Source: Siphonodentalium dalli (lineage: Eukaryota; Mollusca; Scaphopoda; Gadilida; Siphonodentaliidae). Taken from it: a stretch of 64,000 nt of DNA. Location of the stretch: assembly GCA_032622095.1 (NCBI GenBank), contig CP136067.1, positions 136,589,990-136,653,989 of the forward strand, read 5' to 3'. Below the pieces are notes generated by a model. It searched no databases and had not been told where the DNA came from. It saw only the letters and a program-made list of their open reading frames with translations. Positions 31,721 through 44,183 of this stretch are shown piece after piece; the stretch's first letter is position 1; every line of letters starts with the position of its first letter. Position numbers and translations under genes: made by a program.

Positions 31721-32127
31721 ATATGTGACCCGCCATATCAAATCCAGCCGTAAGTCGGGATTTTTTTTACCCTGCGCCAATGCATTCTCTTATATATGCG
31801 AGTCGACCATAGGTCGCCTCGCATATATAAGAGAATGCATTGGCCTAACAATTTTTTATCATTTTTTTTAAATAAATGTTTCTTACATTTTTTAGGACAT
31901 AAAATAAAAAAACATCAATTACCCTGCAGGGGAAGCATATATATATATAAGAGTGTCGTCTGCTCATGTTTGTCTGGGCCTATGTATGGGTTAAATAATA
32001 AAATTGTTAAAGAATACAATAAAAATTTATTAAAATTGTAAAAAAATTGTTAGGCCAATGCATTCTTTGGCACAGGGTAAAAAATAATACCGACTTACGA
32101 CTGGATTTTATATGGCGGGTCACATAT
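31721..32127. mobile_element. Palindrome-bearing MITE, family K (copy 1)
   Basis: The ends ATATGTGACCCGCCATAT and ATATGGCGGGTCACATAT are inverted repeats, followed inward by GTCGTAAGTCGGGATT-type sequence. The left side holds a 69-bp palindrome (31776-31844) that starts GCCAATGCATTCTCTTATA. The matching right palindrome is collapsed to 18 bp (32054-32071). Confidence 0.88.
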
Positions 32128-32867
32128 CGTCGCATCAGTGCTTTAATGTCGTAACCCACATGTTCAACTTTCCGAGAAAATGAAGCTTGAAGTTTTCAGA
32201 CAACATTTCTCCTAATGTTGACAAAGCATGACGTATTGTTGTATTTATCCCAATGAAAACTGACATTAGCTGTCTATTGAAGCACATTTGTTTTATGTTT
32301 ACTCCCTCGTTTTCTTTTTAAAAGCAATAACTTGTTTAGAGATACGACAGTTTGCGTACGCCAACGACGATTGGTTTCCGTGCTACAAGGAAGTTGTGCT
32401 AATAAATACAGATTAAGCTAAATGTGCATGGTGGCAATCGCATGTGTCTATGAACTAAAAAGTGCCTATACTATTCTACATTATGAATATTCACTTATGT
32501 GCATCATCATACAGAAATTTGTCGAACAATTCACAAAATTTAAATCACCAAATGATCACGTGACTAACATGGGGATACGACCATATAGCACACATTTGAG
32601 AATTTACAAACACAAAACAGAAGTCACGTGGACATGGACAACCTGAAGCAGCCGATTGGCTGCTGTTGGACATAAGACCTTATAGCACGAATAATTGTGA
32701 AGATCGCTGGAGATACGACATTTGTGTCACTGGTTTGTGAGAATATTTGCCGTCCAATGTAAAAACAGTTTGGCCCATCGGATTGAATATTTTCTCACGA
32801 TTCGAATGCTATCAAATACTCATTTCACGCCAAAATGGAGTTACGACCTTATAGCACTGATGCGACG
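32128..32867. mobile_element. MITE with CGTCGCATCAGTGC ends (740 bp)
   Basis: The left end CGTCGCATCAGTGC and right end GCACTGATGCGACG are perfect inverted repeats, extended by imperfect GTCGTAAC/GTTACGAC. ATAT flanks both sides. It abuts the family K element directly. Confidence 0.82.
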
Positions 32868-34190
32868 ATATTTTATTTAACCAAAGCACTGTACAAAATT
32901 CACGATATGATTATGGAATGTTGGTTATAAAATGAGTTGGCAGTAAGCATAGTGCTTATATTAAGCTATCTCCTATACATATATAATATTGGATTATAAC
33001 CGTTTCATACAGACAAAATAGAACGTACACAATTCGAGTTATATGAATGTAAAAAGCTCAATCAAATAACTATTGTAATTATTAATGAAAATGTGCCCGA
33101 TAGCCCCACCCCTCAAATCAAATCAGGTGTTGGCAGGGTACACATAATTTGATTGTTGATTTTAATTGTTGATTTCAATTTTAGTTGTTTACCCGTATAA
33201 CTATATCATATATATACCCTCAGGTATGTGCATAATATGGCTTGAATCTGCCACTTAATTCTATATATTTTTGGATGTATCCGACCCACTTTTAAAAATA
33301 GATTTAATTGACTAGTCTGTGCAATGTTTACATTATCTTACGGCTATATATGTGACATGTGACAAACAATAATCCATTGACCAGGTTGCAGACATTCATG
33401 GCTGAATAAAACATGGGGTATGCAATAGAGCGCGTGGCTACTTGTACATATCATTTGTGTATATCCCAAGATGAATGTGGAACGTGTGTATATGTACAAG
33501 ACATCAAGCTTGAGTTTCCGGTTACGAATCTGGGTTTTTCTTGAGTAATAATCGGCGACTGGGACGATTAGATCATGCCATTATATTTGACTCTGGCTAT
33601 ACATGCCGGTACAAATAATACTAAAATTGCCTATGTGCTTTGAGAACTATTCCCGCACTAAAAGCCGATTGACAGAATAGAGAATTTGAGTGGTAGTTTT
33701 TTTTTGACGATTTTCGCAAGATACTCGTCAAAAATGCAGCAAATTAGAACTCTTTGGTTTGACTTGTCATGCGTGTTTCATGACAATGTCGCCCATTTCG
33801 CAATATATGTCTGGTGGGACTTTCCAATCTTCAGGTACGAAATGACACAGATGTTGTTCGATATGGTGTGTACTTAATAGGGGTAACGTGTGGGTAAAAT
33901 GTCGCAGATAACAGCGGTCTTATCGAGTCATCAAGGGGATAAACCCTGCATGGAGCTTGACCCAACTCAAGTGAGGCGGTGCACTTTTTCGGACTTGGGT
34001 ATTTCGGTCTATAAGTAGCTACGCCCGTGTAGTCATGGTATTAATGATATATTTGATATAGTTAACTTCTACGCAGGATTCGGAGGGTAGGAGTGACACC
34101 CGCATATGTCATGTTCGTGTGTTATCGATTCGTTTTGTGGTCCGTAATTTTGGTATGAATGCATGTGTGTTTTTGTGTGTGATATACATG
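32868..34190. other. Unassigned intronic stretch
   Basis: AT-rich, no element ends or coding support that I can defend. Confidence 0.3.
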
Positions 34191-34194
34191 TACG

Positions 34195-35835
34195 GCCGGC
34201 CATTCGGTCATAAATTACATGAAATTAAAGTTAATGGTGGTTTGTTTAATCAATGCACCGCACATTCAATTAAAATAAGTCCATTCCGTTTTAATAGCAA
34301 TCTTTTAGAAACCAATGGTGTCCATTTTCAAACCAATTGTCGTTCTTATATTCAATAGGAGACAATTCAATTTTAACATATCTATCGTTTTCTAATAAAT
34401 TTGAACGACGCACAATTAATGTTCTATTTCAATTCAATAGTACTCATATTCCAACCAATAAGTAAAAGCAAATTATAATACAGCAATTATACATTCTAAT
34501 ACAGCTATCATACATTTAATGTACGTTAATTCCCTTTTAATAGCATTGCTATCGATATAAAATACGAAACTAACAGCAGTCCATATATATGAGTCGATTT
34601 ATAACCAATAGACAAAATCAAACAGACACAAGAGGGCGCGGTGGAACCCCAGATCTATTTAGTCTATTTATATATTGCCGACGTCACATTAACCGAAGTC
34701 CTGCACATAATCTATATATAATACTAGCCGATGAGCCCGACGTTGTCCTGGCTATTCAAAAACCAAATTTCAAGTCGATAGCTCCACCCGTTTCCGAGAT
34801 CTGATCTGCGCATGCGCAAAGCTCTACCCGGTTCCGAGATCTGGTCTGCGCATGCGCGAAGCTGGCGTCGCACGGGCTCGGCGACCCGATAAAATTCGTA
34901 TCCGGGGCAAGATACATTCACATATCAAATTTCAAGTCGATAGCTCCACCCGTTTCCGAGATCTCGTCTGCGCATGCGCGAAGCGGGCGCCGCACGGGCT
35001 CGCCAATACGTCAACGACGACCGCCTGGTCCAACTACACACACGTACCAAGTTTCGTTCCGATCGGTCGAGAATCGTAGATTTGTATAAATGACATACAG
35101 ACAAACATACAGACAGACACACAGAGGTCTTCAAAATATATATGAGATGTAGTTCCTCCTGTTATATTTGGCATTCCCATGCGCTGCTTAAGGCATACTC
35201 GCGGAGGGAACCCTAGATCTATTTAGTCCTTTGATATATTGCTGACGTCACATGAACCGAAGTCTTCCACATAATCTATATATAATATGTGGTTCCTTCT
35301 GTTATGTTTGGCATTCTCATGTTTATTTATATATCGCTGACGTCACATGAACCAAGTATCTCCAACGTCCCTGGTGGCGCCCCTAGTGTTAATTCGAGAA
35401 TTAATTATTGGTTTGTAAACAGTAGTTATTAAAATGTTAACTGGGATCATTGAATATTACCGGAAATAGATCACTGATTTTGCTGTTAGATATTGATTGG
35501 AATACGAAAGATATTGAATTGAAATAGAATATTAATTCTGCGTTGATGATAATTTATTGAATATGCGATAGCTGTAATAGTTGTTTGTTATTAGATATTG
35601 GTTGAAAAATGAATAATACTAAATTGAAATAGAACAATAATTCTGGATCGGTCAACATTAATTATGAAACGATAGATATTAAGATTGAATTGTCTCCGAT
35701 TGAATAATAGAACGACTATTGGTCTGAAATTGAACACCATTGGTTTGAAAAAGATTGCTATTAGAATAGAATGGACTTATATTGAACTTATATCTCATGT
35801 AATTTCCGACCCAATGGCAGCCCATATATATGGCT
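34195..35835. mobile_element. Foldback of about 1.6 kb, arms of about 370 bp
   Basis: AAACCAATGGTGTCCATTTTC near 34310 pairs with GAACACCATTGGTTTG near 35728; GGAGACAATTCAATTTTAA near 34358 pairs with TTGAATTGTCTCCGATTG near 35685; CCGGCCATTCGGTCATAAATT pairs imperfectly with the right end. The middle (about 34720-35130) is a different repeat. Confidence 0.7.
34720..35130. repeat. Interspersed repeat with two GATAGCTCCACCCGTTTCCG units
   Basis: It starts ATACTAGCCGATGAGCCCGA, contains TTTCAAGTCGATAGCTCCAC twice, each followed by TCTGCGCATGCGC, and ends in ACAGACAAACATACAGACAG. This ACTAGC...ACAGACAGACA layout is like the inverted arrangement of the units at 50151-53035 and 63395-63770. Confidence 0.55.
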
Positions 35836-35876
35836 TGTACGATAAAAATAGTGTTTACAACAATATGTATACGTAC

Positions 35877-36093
35877 ATCGTTTATTCCTCAAGTGCCCTG
35901 CTATGAGTGCTTTCGTCTTGTTGACTACAAACTTTGGCGCGACTAACATATCTGGAGCAATGGCTAGCCCTTTTTTCTTGGGAGGCGCCGGAGTTGGTGA
36001 AGATGTCTTATGTGACTGAGACGGCCGTTTTGGCTGACTGTATTCCAGACTGTATTCCACATTTGTTGAATATACTTGCTTTAGCCCATCACC
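35877..36093 (-). CDS. MGAT4: MGAT4-like gene, probable upstream (stem-region) exon
   Basis: A 217-nt open exon follows a strong acceptor (TTCTTGTCTTCCAG, revcomp of 36094 onward) and ends CGAT|GTACGT (donor from 35876). It enters in phase 0 and leaves in phase 1, exactly the phase needed by the exon at 30873. The join reads AGHLRNKR-S-RLTIGISSVK, the position where family members have a basic RKR stretch just before LTIG. The rest is a Ser/Pro/Lys-rich linker (PSQSHKTSSPTPAPPKKK) that fits a Golgi stem. Family similarity outside the junction is weak, so transcript evidence would be decisive. Confidence 0.65.
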
Positions 36094-36099
36094 CTGGAA

Positions 36100-37950
36100 G
36101 ACAAGAACAGATCTAGGAATTAGTCACAGTCACATGTATAACCAGGACGTGCTGACATGCAAGTCTGAGGTGCTGTTAACACATAGCCGGCTACCGACAT
36201 ATGCGGCGAACGCGTTATCCGGCGAATATTACTGTAGACTATTAACACATCGCCGGCGATGATACTCATATATTAATTTGTCTCCTTTGCTTGTTATATG
36301 ATATTGTTGTACACATGTAAACATCTAGCCGCTTCATTTTAGTGGTATGATTGGGTAGTATAGTGAAGTGCAAAATTTTAGAAATGGAAATGCCAAAATT
36401 ATGAATATCCAACTCGAACTTTCAGGTATTGCTCTTGGTAATGTTATAGATATTTAAACAACAATGTTAAATGTCTGTTTGAGTTCATATACAATCTGTG
36501 AAGTGAGCATGGCCATTCAGTTTTGATATCATTTCGTCGCATAAACTACAAATTGGTCTCTAATCATTCGGATTGGATTTGATATACATAAGTTTCAACA
36601 TCGCGACTCAGATGTAACACATTTTCCGTTTCCACATTATACAATAATATATCTTTTTCATATATTTGGGCCGTGGTGACGGGCGGGGTGGTGGGTATCC
36701 CATCCCAACTTTGGTAAAAATGGTCATTAGCTGGAAATTTCATACCTGACACGACATTAGTTGGAAATTTGACATCAACAATAGGTTGAAATTGTTCCCA
36801 TAGTTTGATTTTCCAACAATTTATTAGCGGTGATTTTGTTTAGATTAACATTCCTTGTTTTCCTACTTTTTGCCAAATTGTTGGACTGAAATGGCCAACC
36901 TTAGAACGGTGTTAAGATTGGAAAATATCCAACAATTTGAAATTCTGAAGGTAAGTCTCTAGATGCTAGGATTTAGCAATTTTCATGGTTCAGATTTCAA
37001 ATTTTTCTAATACCGGGCCATAACCATGGTTGGTAAAGTATGTCCCCCCCCCCCCCCCCCCCCCGTGGGCAGTTAAAATAGCTATCTAATTTAACAGAAA
37101 CAAATTCAATTTGTTTGACGTCAGACCACTATATATACATGTTAGGATTGGGCAATTTCCAGGTTTAGACACTGGCTCAGATCTGAAGGGGGCCGCCTAC
37201 AGGATTAGAGTATACAAGGCTACCATACATACATTTTGAATGAAAAGTTAGATTTAAGCCCAAGTGTGTGAAAATGGAATTACGCGAACTTGTGAGTTTG
37301 GTGAGAGTCAAGATGGGGTGCAGTTGGAAATTCCAACGATGGACAGTCACACCCCCTCCAAAGCAGACAATCTAGACCCATCCCTGTATGTATATGTCCA
37401 CGACGCACTCAGCGTAGACTATATATGTACAAAATCAGATTACTAAACTAATTGTCAATTACGATCGAATCTATTGAAACGTGCATGCCATACACTCATT
37501 TAAAACACATACATGTGACACGAGAAGTCAAATATTAATATTTGTGAAGTTGTACAGCATCTTTTGTAGTAATGATTTGCCCTAGATTGTAAAAATTTGG
37601 TGACTGAATAAGGGATAAAGGTAAGAAACGTCGCCTCAGTGATTCAGTTTTCCCGCAATTAAACATATAATGATATTTGGACACACCAATGTGCGAGTGA
37701 ATGTGGACACCCAAACGTATTCATGTCCCTGTGGACGATTCAGCAGGTGTCTGGATCAACCGAATTCAACTATTGAAGATGAATGCATGATTCTATACTT
37801 CCAGTTCCACTAAAAATATACGAAACCGTATATTAATTTTTGTTTTGCACTTTTCCTCTGAAAAACAAAATGTTGAAAACCAACACATAAGCTAAACATA
37901 TATAGCAAAGAATATTATTCTTTTATTGATATAGCATATACCCTTACATT
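36100..37950. other. Unassigned intergenic stretch
   Basis: It contains a repeat at 36720-36960 (GGAAATTT and CCAACAATTT words, related to 53450-53640), a 21-base C run at 37044-37064, and nothing coding that I can support. The first exon(s) of the MGAT4-like gene may lie here or further right. Confidence 0.35.
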
Positions 37951-38252
37951 TTAAAGGTACTTAATCCGATAGTCCCCATATAATCAGACTCCAACAACAT
38001 TTTAGAAATGCCGCTTCAGTTATCAGAATCGATTAATTGCCCAAAAATGATGCTGACCACTGTCAACTATAGTATAAAATTGCCCGAAACGTGTTATTTA
38101 TCAACATATTGTTCGACGAAATTGGCGTTATTAACAACAGAAGGCCTCTTGATGTTTAGAGTTATCCATCTTCATCCGCAATTTGAACAGTCGGCTCGTC
38201 GACTGCATGTTCACTAATAATTCTCGAGACGAAATTGGCCGGTAAACCTGGG

Positions 38253-40169
38253 TTACTGCTCCTCCTAGACTTCTAAAAGGCTTTTGATTCAGTATCATGG
38301 AAATTTATACATAAATGCCCTAACTTTTTTTATTTTGGAGATGCCATGAAGAGGTGGATTTCCATATTTTATACGAATATCAACTCATCTATTTTAATAA
38401 ATGGGCATATATCTCAGAGTTTCAAACTATATCGTGGCTGTCGACAGGGTGACCCAGTCTCGCCGTATATATATTTTGTTATATGCGCGGAAATCTTAGC
38501 TATTATGATTAAGTCCAATGACCACATTAAAGGTATCAACCTCGGTAATTTAGAATACAAAATTACACAGTATGTAGACGACACGACTCTCATTTTGGAC
38601 GGTAGCGAAGAAAGCCTCAGGGAAGTATATACTGTTTTAAACTCATTTGCAGATTATTCAGGCCTGAAAATTAACAATAGCAAATGTCAGGCGTCGTGGA
38701 TTGGCTCTTATACGGAGCGTACGGATATTATATGACCAGATCTTGGACTAAAATTTGATAGTACTTTCAATCTCCTTGGAATATACTTTGACACCAACCT
38801 TGACAAAATGGATACCAATTATGATAGAAAACTTACTGAAGTCAAACGTTTGATAGCAACATGGAAACACCGGTTACTTACACCCATTGGTCGAATAACG
38901 GTGATAAAATCACTAATACTCCCAAAATTAACGCACCTTTTTGTAGCTCTACAAAATCCCAGTAATATTTTTATGAACAATCTTGACAGAACGCTCTTTA
39001 ATTTTCTCTGGAATTCGAAGCGTGATCGAGTTAAACGCAGAGTTATTTGTCAAGATTATAAGAACGGTGGATTAAAAATGGTTGATGTAAACAAATTTAT
39101 GCTGTCCATGAAAATAACTTGGGTGAGGCGCCTCGTAACCAAAAGTGCCAAATGGATCCCCTTAACAGATATACCTTTACGCGATGACCCTATGTTCCTT
39201 ACTTATGACTATTCCTACATAGAAAAACAGGCAAAAAATTCAACCAATCCTTTTTGGCATGATGTCCTGATGGCATTCACAAAATTTCTAGAGAAAGACA
39301 GAAACAATCGCAAAATATCAGCGTGTACGTTATGGAATAACCCAAACATAAAGCAGTACGGAAAAGTAATAAATTTCACCTCCAGGCGAGAAAAAGGGAT
39401 TATATTTTTAAATGATATGCTGGACGATAATGATCGCTTTCTTACACGAGACGATTTACTAAAGATTTATAACATACGCACAAACTTCATCACTCTTAAT
39501 AACATTCAACATCAAATAAAACTACTCACAAAAAAACTTGACCAGCCTATAACTCGAACTTGCAGCCCCTTTTTACCAAATAATTTCATTAAACTGCTTA
39601 AAAACAGTTGAGGAGGACAGGACTTTTATAACATCTTAATCGATATTCCAACTTCTACAGTAGCACACAGAAAATGGCAAGCGTTTTTTCCTGACAACAC
39701 AATTCAATGGTTTAAACTAGATAAACTACCCTTTCTCACGACGCCTGACACAAAGCTACGATGGCTACAATTCCGAATAAACTCACGAATATTATCAACT
39801 AACAAATTTCTTAAAATGTCCAATCTATGACAAGATGATAAATGCGATAGATGTAAAAGCGAGACAGAAGACATCTCCCACATATTTTGGAACTGTGTTC
39901 AAGTTCAGAAATTCATTAAGGAACTCAGCGATTGGGGTAAAATTAACAGCATTGATCTCTGTCCCCAGCAGATGACAATGATTCTCGGTTCATCACCAAC
40001 GAATCCGAACTTTATAACGAACATGCTGTGGCTTCTAATTAAACAATACATGTATAGGACCAAATTCAAGCCAATTAACTTATCGCTAAATGTTTTCCTC
40101 AAAACAGATCATTTTCCGAACATTCCCAGTGTAAATCAAACTTCAGCAGTCCACAGTTCAGGTCAGTGA
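38253..40169 (+). pseudogene. LINE ORF2: reverse transcriptase core to C-terminal zinc knuckle
   Basis: A single frame reads from LLLLDF*KAFDSVSW (RT motif A, its Glu codon turned into TAA at 38274) through YRGCRQGDPVSPYIY (motif B), QYVDDTTLIL (catalytic YVDD, motif C), GLKINNSKC (motif D), LGIYFD, then the thumb and a CDRC-x8-H-x4-C zinc knuckle near 39840-39898. In-frame stops lie at 38274, 38733, 39609 and 39828; there are no frameshifts, so decay is mild. The endonuclease and N-terminal RT are missing. The order and the FEKAFD/YVDD residues suit the L1/Tx1 group. It is inactive. Confidence 0.93.
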
Positions 40170-40912
40170 TACTGATAGTAATATCTATTTTCCGTTACAA
40201 ACATCGACAATCTTCATTATTAGATTACCTGTTTACTTTCCACACAATCAGCGACATTCCGCTTACACGTGCTTCTGTTTTCATTAGGTTAGATAAAAAA
40301 AGAAAAAACGTACCTGACATCTTCGTACACCAAGATAAAACGATTAACCCATGACGGGTGAAATATTTCCCCATTGCACCGGAGACATGTATATAATATG
40401 TATATACCCTATCATAATATTTATATTATCTTCTGTAAATAACTCTTTGTAATTCTCTATATATTCATATGAATTCGAGAATAAATCATCATCATCAAAG
40501 AATTGAATTATAGATACCAATGTGAGAAGTATACCGCACGATGCCAATCGAAACAACAAGAATTTTCGAAAAACTGGTTCCTTTTAGAAAAGGCTATACA
40601 TATACGCACCGAGTCAACACAAATAAACTTGTCCTGAATATTTTCTCTTCACCAGTTCAAAAACTCACTTAATTACTATACCCAAGAAATACTATTATCG
40701 CCCCAATACCACAACACCGTCTATAGTTAGATATCGTACCAATGCGCCCAGTCTGGGTGAACGTCGACTCTATATTTGAAATATTCAATGTTGTAATGAA
40801 TATTTAGGTATGAGTTTACTCAGACTGCAATGCGCCGTACACAGGAACAAAGTTCAAAAGATTTAAAATCTGGATTACTATATAAAATGAACACATTATT
40901 CGATTTATCCCA

Positions 40913-41095
40913 ATGTCTGTTTTTATTGGAATAAACAGACAAGGGGGTGAAGGAGAAGATCACTCGATCTTTTCGACCATCCCGGGCGCTTCGCGCCCAT
41001 CTACTCACTCTCAAAATTTATCCCAATCCACATGTAAGTCACTGGGGGTGCATATGACGTACGAAAGACGTGTAAATGAAGTGAGCAAGATGTGA
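40913..41095 (+). pseudogene. Possible short RT fragment in the LINE tail
   Basis: The frame contains CKSLGVHMTYERRVNEVSKM, like the K.LGV......H.NE..K stretch of CR1-type reverse transcriptases (compare 25068-25563). The preceding DNA repeats GGAGAAGATCACTCGATC from the LINE tail at 25700-25900. Short and uncertain. Confidence 0.3.
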
Positions 41096-41349
41096 GAGAA
41101 TTGGAAGAATGTAACTTTATTTATAATAATATGTACCCTGTCTGTATTTACATTCTTCATTGATGTCTGTTTATTCCAATAAAAACAATAATTCTCGATG
41201 GTGAAAAATAATAGATTTCAAAAATCAATATTTAATAACTCTGAGCTTTGATAGGTGGGTTCCATGACTCGAATCAAATATTGTTTACACCCGAATCCAA
41301 ATAAATAGTAATTGAGGGGCGCTTAATCTGATTGTGCATCTTTAAGGTG

Positions 41350-42600
41350 TCACAGGTGAGTGTTATGTACTCCTGTGTGTGTATGAGGTGTAACACATAA
41401 TATGTAATTCCGAGGTGTCACACCTGAAACACACTTCCAGGCAAACACAGCCGCATGCCGGGGTCAATAGTCCTGCCTGCTGTTCAAAAAGCTTCTGAAG
41501 ACTTAGTTTCGATTCAATTATCGGAAACAACCATCTAAACACATAGCCCATTCTTAAAGATAACAAGCCATATTTACTAATTATGGGTATCTGCATCAAC
41601 ATGCACAAAAGAAAATAAATCTTCACCAAATCACGGGACCCGATAGTACGTACAATGGATGAAATTTAGCGTATGCATGGGACGAAAAGCGGTGGTATGC
41701 ATGGGACGAAAAGCGGTGGTCTGTTGTTTAAACACTCCATCACCAGGTACATAACTGACGACGATTCCAGTGAAATTTAGCATTTTACTTCAGACTTACA
41801 CCTACACTTACATTCCACAACTGCTTACTCATGTACATAACTATAAATTTCAAAATTAACCCTTTCGAAAACTCGCGGCCTATGCTTACGTTCCTAATTT
41901 CTAAATTTGTAACACCTAACTATGTACCACGCTCCCATGTTTTACTGAAACTACCGGTATGGGACAATCATGAAACTTAAGAATATTTTAATACTCTACG
42001 TATAACTAGTTCATTTATGATAGTGCGTGATTCTACGATACTGGTACGCATACTCTGTCATATGTATACCTATATTTTCCAAATTTCAAAACACCAGGCA
42101 TACCTCTATTATGCTCCTGTTTTTAATTTTACTGACTATGGAATTGTCCAAGTGGCGCTTCGGAATGTGTACCTAGATAATGATCACCTTTGTCCATGTT
42201 ACCGAAGACAGGTTTACCCTTGTATTCTGTGGTGTTCCCAGCCCCCCCCCCCCCGGATCTCTATACTTTGCAACAAATTTAGCGTATGCATGGGACGAAT
42301 GTTGATGTCGTTATGAGATTCCTAACAATGCTGAACTGATTGTCGATGTTTACTCAGCGATTTACGTCGTAATATTCTGCCTAAACTAATAATGCCACAC
42401 GGTTGGTAAATATCATCGTATATATGAATATATTAACGAATAGACCTTATCTATGATTTATAGTGATAAGTAGGTGCACTGTGTAAACTTTGCTAAACAG
42501 GATGTCAAGCCGGAACATTTAAAGTGACACGTGAGGGCATAATATGGTATTAACCCTGCTGTGACCCAATGTTTATGTTTAAAAAAAATAGAGATAATTA
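41350..42600. other. Unassigned intergenic stretch with a small repeat
   Basis: TATGCATGGGACGAAAAGCGG is tandemly doubled at about 41672-41720, and its start recurs at about 42284. A short C run lies near 42241-42254. No supported gene. Confidence 0.4.
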
Positions 42601-42603
42601 ACG

Positions 42604-43053
42604 TTAAGCCCACTTAATTTCAAATGCCCATATCACATTATATACAACATATTCCAATATATTGTATACCATTTGGAAGAGGAAACAAAAATATATAGTC
42701 TGCCGGAATACGGAACATACAGTTGTGCCCTGGGTGTGTCCGCCAATTAAGTGACAGGGATTCTCAGATTCACACCAACGCCCCGTTATCGACCCAGAAT
42801 TCATCATATTTCACAACTAGGATATAGAGTTATTCCCCGTCCATTGAGAATAATAGACAGGCAGTACAGACAAGAATCAAAGTAAGCACAGAATACACGT
42901 CGGAACCCTGACAAAAACAACATGTTAAGTTTATTCGACCGGATAAATTGATAATGCAATGTTTTGGAGCTTCCTCTTTCAAATGTTATATAATATGGAA
43001 TACGTTGTATATATAACGTGATCTGGGGATTCGAAAATTATGTGAGCCTTTAA
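42604..43053. mobile_element. TTAA-flanked MITE, family T3 (450 bp)
   Basis: The left end TTAAGCCCACTTAATTTCAA and right end GAAAATTATGTGAGCCTTTAA pair imperfectly, and the arms continue inward (CCATTTGGAAGAGGAA with TTCCTCTTTCAAATG). Related to 25989-26455. Confidence 0.78.
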
Positions 43054-43266
43054 ATGCCTGCTATTTTCTTAAAGATCACTTGTACGAAATTTATTTTAAC
43101 ACCACAAAACTACCATCCGTACGTGTTCTACACTAGAAATTAATATATATCGGACAATAAACCCATTATTGTGAGGTTTCAATGGCACGATATCAATTTT
43201 CAAAGGAGAAATTTTAACACGTTTTGAATTTCTTTCAGCCAAACAAAAAATTGAAACGATCGCTTC

Positions 43267-43503
43267 TTAACCCTTTCAGTGCCAAGTCCGATTTTTGTAT
43301 CAACCCATATTTCCTTGATCATTTTTCAAATTTATTGATTATAATAATGTGCTACATTGATCCGATTTTTGTATCAACCCATATTTCCTTGATCATTTTT
43401 CAAATTTATTGATTATAATAATGTGATACATTGATGGAAAGAGCTCTAAAATCATAGAAATATGGGTTGATACAAAAATCGGACTTGGTACTGAAAGGGT
43501 TAA
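43267..43503. mobile_element. TTAA-flanked MITE, family T4 (237 bp)
   Basis: TTAACCCTTTCAGTGCCAAG on the left pairs with its inverted copy ending CTGAAAGGGTTAA. Arms of about 45 bp include TTTTTGTATCAACCCATATT. An internal unit of about 88 bp is tandemly doubled. Confidence 0.88.
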
Positions 43504-44180
43504 TTATAAAGATCGTCCATTCGTCCGTTGCACAAAAGCGGTAGATAATAAAGAGCGTTCTCAATTATGAGCTTACATGTATGTGATCGTTTTCGTATTA
43601 CGTATGCGTGACAAAGATGATGATGATTATGGTGACTATGTTGATGACGGTGGTGATTGAGAAAATGAGAGTGGTAGTAGTGGTTGTGGTAGAAAATGAA
43701 AATGCTGCTGATATGAGCACGGATTTGCTCTACAAAAGTCACTAAGTATTTATACCCAGTCATACTGATCAGGCTGCATGTCAACCGGAGAGTCTATGTA
43801 TATTATGTACATACATGCATATTCCATGTTTCACCCTATTTATCTTTTGTATACTATCTCCATTTATATTTCTCAATATCCATTTATGTATTCTGGATCA
43901 GAGAATAAAGCATATATATGATTATTATTCACCTAATGCGCATAAGTTTGACCATTAATAAATGGACAACCGGTACCTAAATTTTCATTAATTAATGGTC
44001 AATCTTGCAACAGGTGGCATGTGAGCTTGGGATTGACCACAAAATCACGACATATATAGATAATCCTGCATGTCTGAAGGGCAATAATTCTATAAAGAAT
44101 GTACCTTTACTAAATAACGGCGATTTGCATGAGACATTGCAACACCACAATAGATCAACTCTGGTGAAATATAAGTCAAA
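43504..44180. other. Low-complexity and unassigned stretch
   Basis: 43610-43690 is GATGATGAT/GGTGGT-rich low complexity. 43850-43930 looks like a LINE tail (GAGAATAAAGCATATATATG) similar to 40480-40497. No gene. Confidence 0.4.
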
Positions 44181-44183
44181 TTC

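Larger units (their letters stand above)
30874..35876 (-). other. Proposed 5.0 kb MGAT4-like intron
   Basis: It holds at least four elements in series (30895-31718, 31721-32127, 32128-32867, 34195-35835). The first ends about 20 bp from the splice acceptor. Confidence 0.55.
38228..41186 (+). mobile_element. 5'-truncated LINE inserted in a MITE, with 12-bp target-site duplication
   Basis: AATAATTCTCGA occurs at 38216-38227 and again at 41187-41198, exactly flanking the insertion. The inserted DNA begins inside reverse transcriptase, runs through a C-terminal zinc knuckle, an AATAAATCATCATCATC tail-like stretch near 40480-40497, and a final 270-bp block (40915-41184) whose ends carry inverted TATTGGAATAAACAGAC. 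Truncation at the 5' end is typical of target-primed reverse transcription. Confidence 0.85.
37951..41345 (+). mobile_element. TTAA-flanked MITE of family T1, interrupted by a LINE
   Basis: The left part (37951-38227, starting TTAAAGGTACTTAATCCGAT) and right part (41187-41345, ending GTGCATCTTTAA) together match 2136-2576. The break lies where the uninterrupted copy reads CACTAATAAG...TCTTGATGG. Confidence 0.85.

Noticed and set aside
36564-36752. Minus-strand frame of 62 codons as a further stem exon of the MGAT4-like gene
   Set aside because: A possible GTATAT donor exists, but the upstream part overlaps a repeat also seen near 53450-53640 and no acceptor is convincing.
41363-41629. Hydrophobic minus-strand frame as the missing membrane-anchor exon of the MGAT4-like gene
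   Set aside because: It starts at a non-ATG codon, has Cys-rich unmatched sequence and no usable GT donor where one would be needed.
43600-43690. Trinucleotide-rich segment as a coding low-complexity region
   Set aside because: Mixed GAT/GGT low complexity with no extended frame in context; the LINE-tail-like sequence beside it explains it better.
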